NCBI GenBank assembly: GCA_029550685.1
Contig: JAKPGY010000236.1
Location: forward strand, 1-36,194
Length of the DNA stretch: 36,194 bases
DNA from: Bacillota bacterium
Lineage (GTDB): Bacteria > Bacillota > Syntrophomonadia > Syntrophomonadales > Syntrophomonadaceae
Reading direction: 5' to 3'
The notes below the pieces were generated by a model that had not been told where the DNA came from, made no database searches, and saw nothing but the letters and a program-made list of their open reading frames with translations. Both the position numbers and the translations under genes were made by a program. Of the stretch, positions 22,058 through 30,563 are shown one piece after another. Each line of letters starts with the position of its first letter. The first letter of the stretch is position 1.

Positions 22058-24502
22058 TTAATCTTCTACTTGGATTCTCATTCCATAGAAGGAACGCCAT
22101 ACGAATATCAGAGCTATCACCAGGAATACAAGACCTACCTTGGGAGCAATCCCGCGGAAGGATTCGGCGATAGCGATTTCCATGGCCAGCATACCGAACA
22201 GGGTGGTAAACTTGATGATCGGATTCAAAGCTACTGAGGAAGTATCTTTGAAAGGATCACCCACCGTATCACCTACTACAGTAGCATCATGCAGTTCGGT
22301 TCCTTTTTCCTGCAAGTCAACTTCCACCACTTTCTTGGAGTTGTCCCAGCATCCTCCGGCATTGGCCATGAATACTGCCTGGAACAGACCAAATATGGCG
22401 ATGGAAATTAGATAGGAAACAAACAGGGATACTGGCGCGTTATCGGTGGCCGGAGCAGCCAAGCAGGCAAAGGCCAGAGCAAAAGAGAAGATGGCAATAA
22501 ATATGTTGAACATACCATTTTGTGCATATTGAGTACAGATTTTTACCACTTCTTTAGATTTTTCCGTAGCCGCTTTTTGACTGGCGTTATCGTCCAGCTG
22601 AATGTTGCGTTTAATATAGGCTACTGCCCGGTAAGCACCGGTAGTAACAGCCTGTGTGGATGCACCGGTAAACCAGAAGATTACCGCGCCGCCACAGATG
22701 AAACCAAGGATGGTGTAAGGATTCAGCAGGTTAAGGATTTCTTCCGGTTGCACTCCCAGGACATTCTGTATAACCAGAATCAGGGAGAATATCATGGTAG
22801 TAGCTCCTACCACGGCAGTTCCAATTAACACCGGTTTGGCTGTAGCCTTGAAGGTGTTGCCGGCTCCGTCATTAGCTTCCAGGTAATACTTGGCTTTGTC
22901 AAAATCGGGCTTGAAGCCGAATTCCTTTTCTATCTTCTTGTCGATATTGGGTATTTGCTCAATAAGAGACAGTTCATAGATAGACTGGGCATTATCTGTA
23001 ACCGGACCATAACTGTCGACCGCGATAGTAACCGGGCCCATACCCAGCATACCAAAAGCCACCAGACCGAAAGCAAAGATAGAAGGATAGATCATAATCT
23101 CGGCCAGACCAAAACCGCTGGCATAATAGGCAGCAAACATTAAGAATAGGAATAACAGGCCAATCCAGAAGGCACTGAAGTTACCGGCTACCAAACCGGA
23201 GAGGATGTTCAGGGAGGGTCCGCCTTCCCGGGAGGCTTTAACTACTTCGTCTACGTGGCTGGATTTGGGACTGGTAAATATCTTTGTAAATTCAGGTATT
23301 AATGCAGCACCGAGAGTACCGATGCTGATAATGGTGGCCAGTACAAACCATAAATCGGTCAGTGCGGTATGTATGCCGGCACCAGGGCCCAGCAAGTAGT
23401 AGCTGACTATGAAGGTAACCACGATGGACAGGATAGAAGTTGTCCAAACCAAGTTGGTCAAAACCTGTTCAAAATCCAAATCCTCATTGTTAGCAAATCT
23501 GGCTTTGCTGATGAGGCCGTTAATATAGAAAGCACCTACAGAGGTGATAACCATCAATACACGCATAACGAAAATCCAGGTGAGCAGGGCCATTTGCAGG
23601 GTTACATCATATACACCCAATACGATAAAAGTTACCAGAGCTACACCAGTAACACCGTAGGTTTCGAAACCGTCTGCTGTGGGACCAACACTGTCACCGG
23701 CATTGTCACCGGTACAGTCGGCAATAACACCGGGATTACGGGGATCGTCTTCTTTGATGCCAAAGACGATTTTCATTAAGTCAGATCCTATATCAGCAAT
23801 TTTGGTAAAAATACCACCCGCAATACGCAGGGCACTGGCACCTAACGATTCACCTATAGCGAACCCAATAAAACAGGCTCCGGCGATGTCGCGCGGAATA
23901 AACAGTAGGATAATCAGCATCATGATCAATTCCACGCTTACCAGCAGCACACCGATGCTCATACCTGCATCCAGGGCTATGTTCAACACCTTCAAAGGTG
24001 TCCTTTGCAGTCCTGCAAAAGCAGTACGGCTGTTAGCCAAAGTGTTCATGCGTATACCATACCAGGCAACGCTATATGAACCAAGTATACCGATGACTGT
24101 CCAGCCCAGTATTATCAAAACTTTGCTTGCGGGCATTTGATCCAGATATCCAAAATAGAAAGCGATACATATACCAATGAAGGCAAAGAGGATCAACAAG
24201 AATTTGCCCTGTTGAATCAAGTACGTTTTACAGGTCTCATAAATAGTGGCGGCTACATCCAGCATCGATTGGTGGGCAGGCAGCTTTTTAACCTTGAGAA
24301 ATTGAAATAAGCCGAAAATCATTCCCAGAACGCATACAACAATACCTATAGTAAGAAGATTGTTTTGTGCTTCACTTAAAGCTGGAACAACCAAATCGGC
24401 TTCACTTGCAAAAGCCATTGCTGGTGCCAGGAAAATCAGCGGTAGACTGAGTAAACTACCCAGCAGGGTTTGTGTTACTCCTTCTTTTAGCTTGAATTTC
24501 AT
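22058..24502 (-). CDS. hppA: Membrane-bound proton-translocating pyrophosphatase, K+-independent type
   Basis: An 814-residue integral membrane protein with about 16 helices that hydrolyses PPi to pump H+ (or Na+). Hallmarks: EDDPRNP (251-257), DCTGDNAGDSVG (262-273), DSYGPVTDNAQSIYE (496-510) and VVGDTVGDPFKDTSSVALNP near the C-terminus. In GNTFKATAK (548-556), K552 occupies the position that is alanine in K+-dependent enzymes, so the enzyme should be K+-independent and probably H+-pumping. It belongs to a divergent branch (DNAGDSVGPTADGFETY rather than DNVGDVAGMGADLFESY). A signal-like N-terminus ends near AFASEAD. In fatty-acid oxidisers it recovers energy from PPi made by AMP-forming acyl-CoA synthetases such as the one at 3817. 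Monocistronic; GGGGGAAGGA precedes the ATG. Confidence 0.93.
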   Translation of the reverse strand: MKFKLKEGVTQTLLGSLLSLPLIFLAPAMAFASEADLVVPALSEAQNNLLTIGIVVCVLGMIFGLFQFLKVKKLPAHQSMLDVAATIYETCKTYLIQQGKFLLILFAFIGICIAFYFGYLDQMPASKVLIILGWTVIGILGSYSVAWYGIRMNTLANSRTAFAGLQRTPLKVLNIALDAGMSIGVLLVSVELIMMLIILLFIPRDIAGACFIGFAIGESLGASALRIAGGIFTKIADIGSDLMKIVFGIKEDDPRNPGVIADCTGDNAGDSVGPTADGFETYGVTGVALVTFIVLGVYDVTLQMALLTWIFVMRVLMVITSVGAFYINGLISKARFANNEDLDFEQVLTNLVWTTSILSIVVTFIVSYYLLGPGAGIHTALTDLWFVLATIISIGTLGAALIPEFTKIFTSPKSSHVDEVVKASREGGPSLNILSGLVAGNFSAFWIGLLFLFLMFAAYYASGFGLAEIMIYPSIFAFGLVAFGMLGMGPVTIAVDSYGPVTDNAQSIYELSLIEQIPNIDKKIEKEFGFKPDFDKAKYYLEANDGAGNTFKATAKPVLIGTAVVGATTMIFSLILVIQNVLGVQPEEILNLLNPYTILGFICGGAVIFWFTGASTQAVTTGAYRAVAYIKRNIQLDDNASQKAATEKSKEVVKICTQYAQNGMFNIFIAIFSFALAFACLAAPATDNAPVSLFVSYLISIAIFGLFQAVFMANAGGCWDNSKKVVEVDLQEKGTELHDATVVGDTVGDPFKDTSSVALNPIIKFTTLFGMLAMEIAIAESFRGIAPKVGLVFLVIALIFVWRSFYGMRIQVED

Positions 24503-24849
24503 TATACTAGTTCACGTCCTTCCCCCAAAATACATCCAAATTTGCCTCCCAACCAGGAAGCTAGGCCTTAATAATGCTTGGTCTGATTAGGAATTTTTTC
24601 TCTACCTCCCTTCAACATCTATTAAATCAGGATAAATAAAGACGGAGACCCAATGCCATATGCTTAGAAAAGGGTTAGGGTCTCGGCTGTCAAATAGATT
24701 TAGTTATAGAAATTATACTAGTTGGGGGTGACCAAAAAGCAAACCACCCAAAAATGTTGAAAAATGTATCCCTAAGGGTGAGTAATAACCATGGTGAAAT
24801 TATTTAACTGCATCATAGAATAGCTGTGTTTTTCATTATAGGACTTGAC
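24503..24849. other. hppA leader/promoter region
   Basis: The minus-strand leader of hppA is long and gene-free. A TATAAT lies on the minus strand at about 24713-24718 and a TTGACA at 24688-24693, but neither has a good partner element. GAGACCC (24645-24651) and GGGTCTC (24678-24684) could form a long-loop stem. No known riboswitch consensus was recognised. Confidence 0.3.
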
Positions 24850-24878
24850 TTGTAAGCATTAATATGGGAAGCTAAAAT
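24850..24878 (+). promoter_or_regulatory. Sigma-A promoter of candidate small RNA
   Basis: TTGTAA (24850-24855), 17-base spacer, TAAAAT (24873-24878). Confidence 0.45.
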
Positions 24879-24884
24879 AGCCGT

Positions 24885-25008
24885 AGGATTTCCAGTACTT
24901 AGACCATTGGTATAAAAAAGGTATTCATGGCATACGCAGGCTGGTTAGGAAATTTATCTAATTGCATAGCTAAATTGGACCAGATGTTTAATTTATCTGG
25001 TCTTTTAT
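24885..25008 (+). ncRNA. Candidate small RNA or terminated leader, about 120 nt
   Basis: The segment lies between the promoter at 24850-24878 and an intrinsic terminator (GACCAGAT 24978-24985 / ATCTGGTC 24995-25002, then TTTTAT). No plus-strand gene lies upstream that would need this terminator, since hppA diverges. It could be a free small RNA, or an attenuated leader of the 25091 gene, whose start is 83 bases beyond. A 37-codon ORF starting at 24927 runs through the terminator but has only a poor RBS. Confidence 0.35.
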
Positions 25009-25090
25009 ATTCTTGGATAAAAGGCAATAGTATGGTCTGAAATGTTACAATGATAGCAGGCAAAAGGGGTAGTTAAAGGAGGAACCATAC

Positions 25091-25375
25091 ATGAAATTCT
25101 TGGGAATTGAAAATTTTCGTTTGACTGATCGCAATAAGGCTAACGGCGATGCGGTTTTTGAAGTAGGGGACCATCTGGCCAAGGCTGATTTTAATTTTTA
25201 TTTACAAGGAGAAGACTGCCTCAGTATTAGGCTGGGGCGCCACGATGTGAGCTTGAAAACAGACGAACTGGAAGCTTTTCTGAAAGATAATATGCTAAAT
25301 ATACGTAAATTAGTAAAACCGGAGGTAGAAAGGGTTAGGCGAGAACGCCGTGAACAGATGAATAGTCCTTCTTAA
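25091..25375 (+). CDS. Hypothetical protein, 94 aa
   Basis: ATG 25091 has AAAGGAGGA upstream, which supports a translated gene. The protein begins MKFLGIENFRLTDRNKANGD, has an alternating beta-like middle (AVFEVGDHLAKADFNFYLQG) and ends in a charged helix (VKPEVERVRRERREQ). No cysteines beyond one, no membrane segment, and no family that I recognise. The upstream terminator-like hairpin at 24978-25008 might control it by attenuation. It is convergent with the 57-residue membrane protein at 25394. Confidence 0.65.
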   Translation: MKFLGIENFRLTDRNKANGDAVFEVGDHLAKADFNFYLQGEDCLSIRLGRHDVSLKTDELEAFLKDNMLNIRKLVKPEVERVRRERREQMNSPS

Positions 25376-25393
25376 GATATATCTAAAGCCGGT

Positions 25394-25567
25394 TCAAATA
25401 ATCCATGCCAATATGATTCCTGCCAAAACACCGGCCAGCGTAAACTTTATTAATACAGCCCAGTTCAACGGTGCTTTGGAAATAATTGACTGAAACCTAT
25501 TGAGCCGTATACTGCGGATATGATGATTTTCATCAACTATTACTGTTGGATGGTTGTTCTTTTTCAT
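25394..25567 (-). CDS. Small single-pass membrane protein, 57 aa
   Basis: ATG 25567 opens a 58-codon frame: a polar N-terminus (MKKNNHPTVIVDENHHIRSI), a basic linker (RLNRFQSIISKAPLNW) and one C-terminal hydrophobic helix (LIKFTLAGVLAGIILAWII) ending at the stop. This is a tail-anchored topology. A -10 element TATAAT lies on the minus strand at 25601-25606 within a palindrome, but the RBS is weak (GTGG), which lowers confidence. I know no family. It converges with the 25091 gene. Confidence 0.55.
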   Translation of the reverse strand: MKKNNHPTVIVDENHHIRSIRLNRFQSIISKAPLNWAVLIKFTLAGVLAGIILAWII

Positions 25568-25600
25568 CGCAATTTACCACATTGCCTTTATTAACCTACT

Positions 25601-25618
25601 ATTATACTATACAGTATA
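25601..25618 (-). promoter_or_regulatory. -10 element overlapped by palindrome
   Basis: Minus-strand TATAAT (25601-25606) overlaps TATACT-ATAC-AGTATA (25603-25618), a 16-base inverted repeat that could be a repressor site for the small membrane protein gene. The rest of 25619-25801 shows no gene. Confidence 0.35.
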
Positions 25619-25801
25619 CCCTGAAACAGACGGTCGAGCGAGGGGGTACCCAGTTAATCAAAATATGGAGCTAACATTGCGGGGGAATTTAGTTCATGCT
25701 ATAATTTCATTCCAGTTAGCACTTCCGAGTATATAAGGATTATATTAACTAACCCGGTTATGGGAAAACTTACATAGATTATAGCAGTTAGGAAGCTCGT
25801 A

Positions 25802-25862
25802 ATTTCATTGTTTTTTCTAAGCTGCTTCACATATAATCAAATTAGGAAGAGTACAATGAAAT
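25802..25862. repeat. 10-bp inverted repeat, possible structured leader
   Basis: ATTTCATTGT (25802-25811) and ACAATGAAAT (25853-25862) are exact inverted copies 41 bases apart, upstream of the 25965 gene. They may form a stem in its leader or be the ends of a tiny element. Confidence 0.35.
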
Positions 25863-25964
25863 GACTGTAAATTACAATTGCAGGATTCAACCGTACCTAT
25901 AGAACCATTATCAAAACTTGATGGTGGCACTCGTATGGTGGTAAGCAGATGCGGAGGTGATCGT

Positions 25965-26372
25965 ATGAAGAAGAGATGGGGCAAGGGAGATCCGGTTAAT
26001 TTATCAGACCTACTGAAAATAACCCCGGTCGCAAATGAAATCATACAGCTTAGCGAAGAACTGGATATGAGTGCCACAGATGTTATGTGGATCGTATCCC
26101 AGATTATTGATAATCAAGAAACTCAATTTGATGAACGGGCAATGAACAATGCGGAACTGGCTGAAAATGAGATGGTTTTAGAAGAAGATTGGGACGACAT
26201 TGACGTGGAAAGACTGGAAGAGGAAATGGAGCAGGCGCAATACACGGTTAATGTTAAGATCAGCAGCAGCGGCCGGTTTCCAGAGATAGGCTTTAAGGCA
26301 GGTATCAGTGATAAAGACGATATTACTTACTTCTTCGATATGGTTATGGAAATGCTGGACAAACTGGAATAA
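25965..26372 (+). CDS. Hypothetical acidic protein, 135 aa
   Basis: I choose ATG 25965 because CGGAGGTGA lies directly upstream; a longer frame from 25878 includes that RBS as coding. The protein starts MKKRWGKGDPVNLSDLLKIT, has a helical middle (EIIQLSEELDMSATDVMWIV), a very acidic segment (EEDWDDIDVERLEEEMEQAQ) and a C-terminal alpha/beta part (YTVNVKISSSGRFPEIGFKA). No family is recognised. It is soluble and monocistronic, with a clear terminator after it. Confidence 0.65.
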   Translation: MKKRWGKGDPVNLSDLLKITPVANEIIQLSEELDMSATDVMWIVSQIIDNQETQFDERAMNNAELAENEMVLEEDWDDIDVERLEEEMEQAQYTVNVKISSSGRFPEIGFKAGISDKDDITYFFDMVMEMLDKLE

Positions 26373-26385
26373 CATGTTTTCACTT

Positions 26386-26416
26386 GCCCGGGTCTATACC
26401 CGGGCTTCATTCTTTT
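26386..26416 (+). terminator. Intrinsic terminator
   Basis: GCCCGGGT / ACCCGGGC perfect 8-bp stem (26386-26405) with loop CTAT and a T-rich tail (TTCATTCTTTT). Confidence 0.85.
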
Positions 26417-26468
26417 CTGGCTGGATGATAGGATATTAATTAATTCGAATTAATTCTGTTTTCGGGAA

Positions 26469-27404
26469 GTGTACCTGTTGATCATTACTATTAATGACCA
26501 TGTCCAGCTAATTCGTCCAGAGGGTAAATCGGTTTTTCCGTACAGCAACTCCCTTTTCATTAAGGGAGATCCCTCGATTTTAATTGATGCAGGAGCTGGT
26601 GGTACTGCATACAGCCAACTTAAGGATCCCGCAGACATCATTTTGCTGAGTCATAACCACTTTGACCATATCAATGGGGTGAGTTTCTTTCCCGGTGCTC
26701 AGGTTTGGGCTTCTCGAGAAGAAGCACCCGGTTATAACGATCCAGCTATTTATGCCTCCTATAGTGGATATCAGCACTGGGAAAAGCTGATGGGAAAACC
26801 CCGCACCAGAAGATTCGCGGAGAATGCAGTTATGCCGGAAGATGTACCGGTGCAGCCGGGCTTTGTACCCATTGTGTTAGGAGGCTTAATTGATGACGGC
26901 AGCAAGTGGGATACAGGACCGGAGCGCATCATTGCCTTGCATACCCCCGGTCATTCCCATGGACATTGCTCCTTCTGGCTGGAACGCAGCAATATACTGT
27001 TTTCGGCTGATATAGATCTTTCACCTTACGGTCCTTGGTACGGCGGGGAAAACTCAGACTTCGACCAGTTGGAGCGATCCATACATAGATTGATGGACCT
27101 GAATCCCACTATTTTGGCCACATCCCACCGGCGCTTGTTTTACCAGGGAGAAGATGATATACAAGGACTATTGAGGAATTATCTTGATATAGGTCTGCAA
27201 AAGGAGCATAATATATTGAAATATTTGACTCAACCCCGATCCTTTATGGAGATAGCCAGCCAGCCCTTTGTAAGTAATCATCCATCCCAAACGGAATATA
27301 CGCAGTTTTGGAACAGAATGATGCTCCTCAAGCACCTGCAACGCTTAAAAAAGCGGAGATTAGTCGCTGAGGTTAATGAAGGGCAATGGTGCAGGACGAC
27401 ATAA
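26469..27404 (+). CDS. Metallo-beta-lactamase-fold hydrolase
   Basis: A 311-residue MBL-fold protein. The metal motif H62-x-H64-x-D66-H67 (SHNHFDH) is intact, followed by HTPGHSHGHCSF, an aspartate in LFSADIDLSPYGPWYG, and TSHRR. The C-terminal 90 residues are helical with a possible winged-helix (MMLLKHLQRLKKRRLVAEV), as in LACTB2/RNase-like or lactonase-like MBL proteins. It should hydrolyse a thioester, lactone or phosphodiester with two metal ions. GTG 26469 gives the longest frame; TTG 26478 has a better-placed GGGAAG and may be the true start. The next gene (27427) follows by 22 bases and may be co-transcribed. The substrate is not predictable. Confidence 0.85.
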   Translation: MYLLIITINDHVQLIRPEGKSVFPYSNSLFIKGDPSILIDAGAGGTAYSQLKDPADIILLSHNHFDHINGVSFFPGAQVWASREEAPGYNDPAIYASYSGYQHWEKLMGKPRTRRFAENAVMPEDVPVQPGFVPIVLGGLIDDGSKWDTGPERIIALHTPGHSHGHCSFWLERSNILFSADIDLSPYGPWYGGENSDFDQLERSIHRLMDLNPTILATSHRRLFYQGEDDIQGLLRNYLDIGLQKEHNILKYLTQPRSFMEIASQPFVSNHPSQTEYTQFWNRMMLLKHLQRLKKRRLVAEVNEGQWCRTT

Positions 27405-27426
27405 ATATATTTGAGGTGAATGGCAG

Positions 27427-27801
27427 TTGCATCAGCGGCGTATTCTGTACATTATCGCTATTGGGCTGATAGCATTTTTGGTTCTGAATTATAATGACAT
27501 GAGCCAGCAGGATAACCTGCCGGTGATTACCCGGGAAGAGATCTTAAATGATTTTCAAAAGGAATCCGGTGAGATATGGGTGAACTTCCCGGGTAATTTC
27601 AGCGGAACTAGCGGAGATCTATTCTATGTAGGAAAACAAGTTGCTGACCAGCCTGTTACTACAGTCTATAAGATATACAGCAATGAAACAGGGAATTTGG
27701 CCTACGGGGTTCACGATCAGTGGGATAATGTTAAATTGCCCGAGAACAGATTTGAAACTTATCATCTGGTAAAAGGAGATTGGGAAAAAAGCAGAAAATG
27801 A
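27427..27801 (+). CDS. Membrane-anchored or secreted hypothetical protein, 124 aa
   Basis: The N-terminus (QRRILYIIAIGLIAFLVLNY) is a basic stretch followed by one hydrophobic helix, so the protein is exported or anchored. The 95-residue outer part has no cysteines and mixes short beta-like segments (VTTVYKIYSNETGNLAYGVH) with acidic residues. The TTG start has GAGGTGA upstream. It follows the MBL gene by 22 bases and is closed by a perfect 12-bp hairpin, suggesting a two-gene transcript. No family recognised. Confidence 0.6.
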   Translation: MHQRRILYIIAIGLIAFLVLNYNDMSQQDNLPVITREEILNDFQKESGEIWVNFPGNFSGTSGDLFYVGKQVADQPVTTVYKIYSNETGNLAYGVHDQWDNVKLPENRFETYHLVKGDWEKSRK

Positions 27802-27830
27802 AATAGGCCTGTGGACGGACAGGCCTATTT
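27801..27830. terminator. Bidirectional terminator
   Basis: AAATAGGCCTGT / ACAGGCCTATTT, 12-bp perfect stem with 6-base loop, between convergent genes; T residues at the 3' arm serve the plus strand and those of the complementary arm the minus strand. Confidence 0.8.
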
Positions 27831-27844
27831 CAGGGGATTTGGAG

Positions 27845-28087
27845 TTACCTGTGCTTGAGAGCGGGGTGATAACTTGTAGTGTGTTCAATTCTGTGATTAA
27901 CTTTTTCTTTAACCATGTCGATAATTTCCTGCAACGGTGAGTAACGTAATAACCCTGTTGTCAGTTCTACGGTTCCTAGGACTCCACTCAAGGTAGCCAG
28001 GCCTCCAGTAAGTATTCCCGTACCAGATAAGAAGAAGAAACAGAATGCCAGTATGAATCGGGCTATAACTCCATCTCTACTCAACAT
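27845..28087 (-). CDS. DUF2892 (YgaP-like TM) small membrane protein
   Basis: An 80-residue protein with the DUF2892 pattern: MLSRDGVIARFILAFCFFFL, a glycine-rich turn, a second hydrophobic helix (LATLSGVLGTVELTTGLLRY) and SPLQEII. Two transmembrane helices are expected. DUF2892 domains occur alone or fused to rhodanese and are poorly understood. I start at ATG 28087 because GGGGG lies six to ten bases upstream; in-frame ATGs at 28093 and further upstream are possible. A tail of about 25 polar residues follows the domain. The terminator at 27801-27830 closes it. Confidence 0.7.
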   Translation of the reverse strand: MLSRDGVIARFILAFCFFFLSGTGILTGGLATLSGVLGTVELTTGLLRYSPLQEIIDMVKEKVNHRIEHTTSYHPALKHR

Positions 28088-28106
28088 ATACATCCCCCAC
28101 TTTCTG

Positions 28107-28307
28107 TCAATAGACTGGTCGAAGTTGCTGTGTTTGCTTGTCAACTGTGTTCCGCCGTTCCGGTTCGTAGTTAGTATCCTTCTTTTGGGGAGTCAATATG
28201 TGTAACCGTTCCACATCTACTAAGATAAACGATTCATATTGACTGGTCTCATCTCCTTCGATCCGATACCTTTCTTTAATGTGATTGTAATACCTTTCAC
28301 AAGCCAA
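28107..28307 (-). other. Protein-like reading frame without RBS, perhaps a gene remnant
   Basis: The frame reads ACERYYNHIKERYRIEGDET and SQYESFILVDVERLHIL before a polar tail, a composition more protein-like than chance. It opens 18 bases after a stop, the only starts are TTG 28307 or rarer codons, and no Shine-Dalgarno is visible. It ends 19 bases before the DUF2892 start. It may be a decayed gene or an unrecognised small one. The remaining 28308-28528 holds only the rmuC upstream region. Confidence 0.3.
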
Positions 28308-28528
28308 TGCAATAGAAGCTGGTAATCAATTCCTTTATGGAGGAGATAACCTGACTTTATGTGTTCATAAAGCCTATTATTGAAGGCTTTATCAGACCTT
28401 GGCGAATTATTCTGACCAGAAAATTAAATAAAGATTGAGGAAGAGTTATTTCCATAATTGCCAGGCAAGGAATAAAAAGATTGGTCGAGAATCTATACAC
28501 ATAGAAGAATAAGGCGGAGGTTGCATAA

Positions 28529-30103
28529 ATGGAATCAACCTTGGTACTTGTAGCTGTGGTGCTGGTGGCTGTTCTAGCCATTGTAATAGTTAAAGCGCGT
28601 TTTGATCGAATTAAGTATCAAATTATAGCTGAGAAGTCGGCAATAGAAGAACGACTGCAGCATAAAGAAGTAGTCCTGGAGCAAGAACGTTTGAATAACA
28701 GTCAACTAATGCAAGAAATTGTGCAGTTGCGTTCCCAGCTGGAACAGGAGCAGCAAAGGCGAGCTGCTGCAGAAGAAAAAAATGAGCAAATACCTGCTTT
28801 AAAAGCAGAAATTGCCCGGCTGCTTGACGAAGGGGGGAATCTGGCGGAACGCAATACCAGCCTGCAAACCCGTATCGCTGAACTAGAAGCCCGTCTGGCT
28901 TCGGAACAAAAGGCCATGCAAGAAAAAATGGATTTGTTAAATGAGGCGCAAACCAAGCTTTCGGATGCTTTTAAGGCCTTGTCGGCCGAAGCCTTGCAGA
29001 AGAATAATCAATCTTTTCTGGACCTGGCCCGCACTACCCTGGAAAAATACCAGCAGGGAGCCCAGGGTGATCTGGAAATGCGCCAAAAGGCTATAGCTCA
29101 GATGATAGAACCCCTGCGTGAATCCCTGCAAAAGGTAGATGAACAGATAAGATCTATTGAGAAGGAACGGAATACAGCATATGGCAGCCTGACCGAACAG
29201 CTCAAAGCTTTAGCTTCAACCCAGAATCAGCTGCAATCAGAGACTTCCAATCTGGTTAAAGCATTGCGTGCTCCTAATGTCCGAGGACGTTGGGGCGAAA
29301 TTCAGCTTAAGCGAGTAGTTGAAATTGCCGGTATGGTAGAATACTGTGACTTTACCCAGCAGGAATCAGTTACTACGGAAGAAGGCCGTCTCCGTCCAGA
29401 CATGCTTATACACTTGCCCAATAACAAACTTGTAGTAGTAGATTCCAAGACACCATTGCAGGCCTATTTGGAATCGCTGGAAGCTCCTGACGAAGAACAG
29501 CGTAAGATTAAATTAGCTGATCATGCCCGGCAAATACGTTCTCACATTAATCAACTAGCCAGTAAAAATTACTGGAATCAGTTCAAAGCAGCACCGGAAT
29601 TTGCCGTACTATTTTTGCCCGGGGAAGCCTTTTTCAGCGCTGCTCTTGAACAAGATCCTACCCTCATCGAATATGGTGCTGAGCAACGGGTTATCCTGGC
29701 CACCCCAACCACCTTAATTGCCCTACTACGGGCCGTAGCTTATGGTTGGAGAGAAGAAATGATTGCCCAGAACGCTGTGATGATAAGTGAGTTAGGTAAA
29801 ACTCTCTACGACCGTATTAAGGTTATGACCGATCATTTCCAGGATATGCGCAAAGGTCTGGAAAAGGCGGTTGATGCATATAATAAGGCAGTGGGTTCTT
29901 ATGAAAGCCGAGTACTTGTAGCAGCCCGCCGGTTTAAAGAATTAGGAGCAGCTAGCAGTGCCGATATTGACAACTTAAGCGAAGTGGGAAAATCTCTTCG
30001 CAGCTTAGACACGGTTGCTGCAATTGCACAGGAAGAAACCCTGGCGGAGGCTGCGTTTTCCCAAGATAAATCGCTAGGGGTTGACAATAAGTCAGAAAAT
30101 TAA
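28529..30103 (+). CDS. rmuC: DNA recombination protein RmuC
   Basis: A 524-residue RmuC family protein. The N-terminal helix ([20 protein letters not shown]) anchors it in the membrane, residues 30-150 are a long coiled coil rich in E, Q and A, and the conserved nuclease-like RmuC domain follows ([20 protein letters not shown], then [12 protein letters not shown], and [17 protein letters not shown]). The V-D-S-K segment matches the D-x-K part of the PD-(D/E)XK-like core. RmuC limits inversions at short inverted repeats in E. coli, of interest in a region with so many palindromes. ATG 28529 has GCGGAGG upstream. It appears monocistronic. Confidence 0.93.
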   Translation: MESTLVLVAVVLVAVLAIVIVKARFDRIKYQIIAEKSAIEERLQHKEVVLEQERLNNSQLMQEIVQLRSQLEQEQQRRAAAEEKNEQIPALKAEIARLLDEGGNLAERNTSLQTRIAELEARLASEQKAMQEKMDLLNEAQTKLSDAFKALSAEALQKNNQSFLDLARTTLEKYQQGAQGDLEMRQKAIAQMIEPLRESLQKVDEQIRSIEKERNTAYGSLTEQLKALASTQNQLQSETSNLVKALRAPNVRGRWGEIQLKRVVEIAGMVEYCDFTQQESVTTEEGRLRPDMLIHLPNNKLVVVDSKTPLQAYLESLEAPDEEQRKIKLADHARQIRSHINQLASKNYWNQFKAAPEFAVLFLPGEAFFSAALEQDPTLIEYGAEQRVILATPTTLIALLRAVAYGWREEMIAQNAVMISELGKTLYDRIKVMTDHFQDMRKGLEKAVDAYNKAVGSYESRVLVAARRFKELGAASSADIDNLSEVGKSLRSLDTVAAIAQEETLAEAAFSQDKSLGVDNKSEN

Positions 30104-30214
30104 GATAATACTAATAATCTGGGTCCTTATATCCTAACATACTTTAGTCAAACCCACCATTTTTTGCACTGTTAGGTGTTAATAAAGATTAGATAGAAAG
30201 GAGGGGGGGAAAAC

Positions 30215-30298
30215 GTGGATAAGAGTCTTATCGACGAGATTTTGCGAGATATTGGCCTGGAACATATAGATGATTACCAGGAACGCGAACAAGAATAA
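30215..30298 (+). CDS. Microprotein, 27 aa, with own RBS and terminator
   Basis: GTG 30215 follows AAGGAGGGGGGG closely. The peptide starts MDKSLIDEILRDIGLEHIDD and ends YQEREQE: acidic, soluble and helix-forming. Its stop codon is directly followed by a 15-bp perfect terminator stem with TTGTTTTT. The combination of RBS, short ORF and terminator is hard to explain by chance. Its own promoter is not obvious, so it may come from rmuC read-through; it begins 111 bases after the rmuC stop. Function unknown. Confidence 0.6.
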   Translation: MDKSLIDEILRDIGLEHIDDYQEREQE

Positions 30299-30342
30299 AT
30301 GAAGCCATTTAAGCCTAAACTTAAATGGCTTCATTTGTTTTT
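30299..30342 (+). terminator. Intrinsic terminator of the microgene
   Basis: ATGAAGCCATTTAAG (30299-30313) and CTTAAATGGCTTCAT (30320-30334) form a perfect 15-bp stem, followed by TTGTTTTT. Confidence 0.9.
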
Positions 30343-30563
30343 ACAGCAATTGTCACCTGTGGTACAGACCACGATGAATGAAAACATCGCTGAACGGCTA
30401 ATACTCCTGCATCCTGGCTAACATCCTGCGAAACCGTGATTAGCGCAGACCGGCATAGAGATCGCCACATCGCTTCGCTCCTCGCAACCTTTATCGTACC
30501 CGCAAGGGTACATCGGTAGTCCTTTAGGGAGATGACACAACGACGACTGTTTTCACAGCAATT
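30343..30563. mobile_element. REP/MITE-like insertion flanked by 9-bp direct repeats
   Basis: ACAGCAATT occurs at 30343-30351 and 30555-30563, the second at the very end of the deacetylase gene. The 203 bases between contain no gene but include 30458-30487, which matches the ends of the dispersed family (GAGATCGCCACATCGCTTCG, then CTCCTCGCA). The direct repeats could be a target-site duplication. Confidence 0.45.

Noticed and set aside
23679-24140. 153-codon frame opposite hppA
   Set aside because: It is antisense to highly conserved pyrophosphatase codons and has no RBS or family likeness.
24927-25040. 37-codon ORF running through the candidate RNA terminator
   Set aside because: Poor RBS and no recognisable features; the terminator within it argues against translation.
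25878-25964. Longer start for the acidic 135-residue protein
   Set aside because: The extension contains the strong RBS CGGAGGTGA and shows no protein-like pattern.
28107-28144. Long N-terminal extension of the DUF2892 protein
   Set aside because: The RBS GGGGG and the domain start support ATG 28087 instead.
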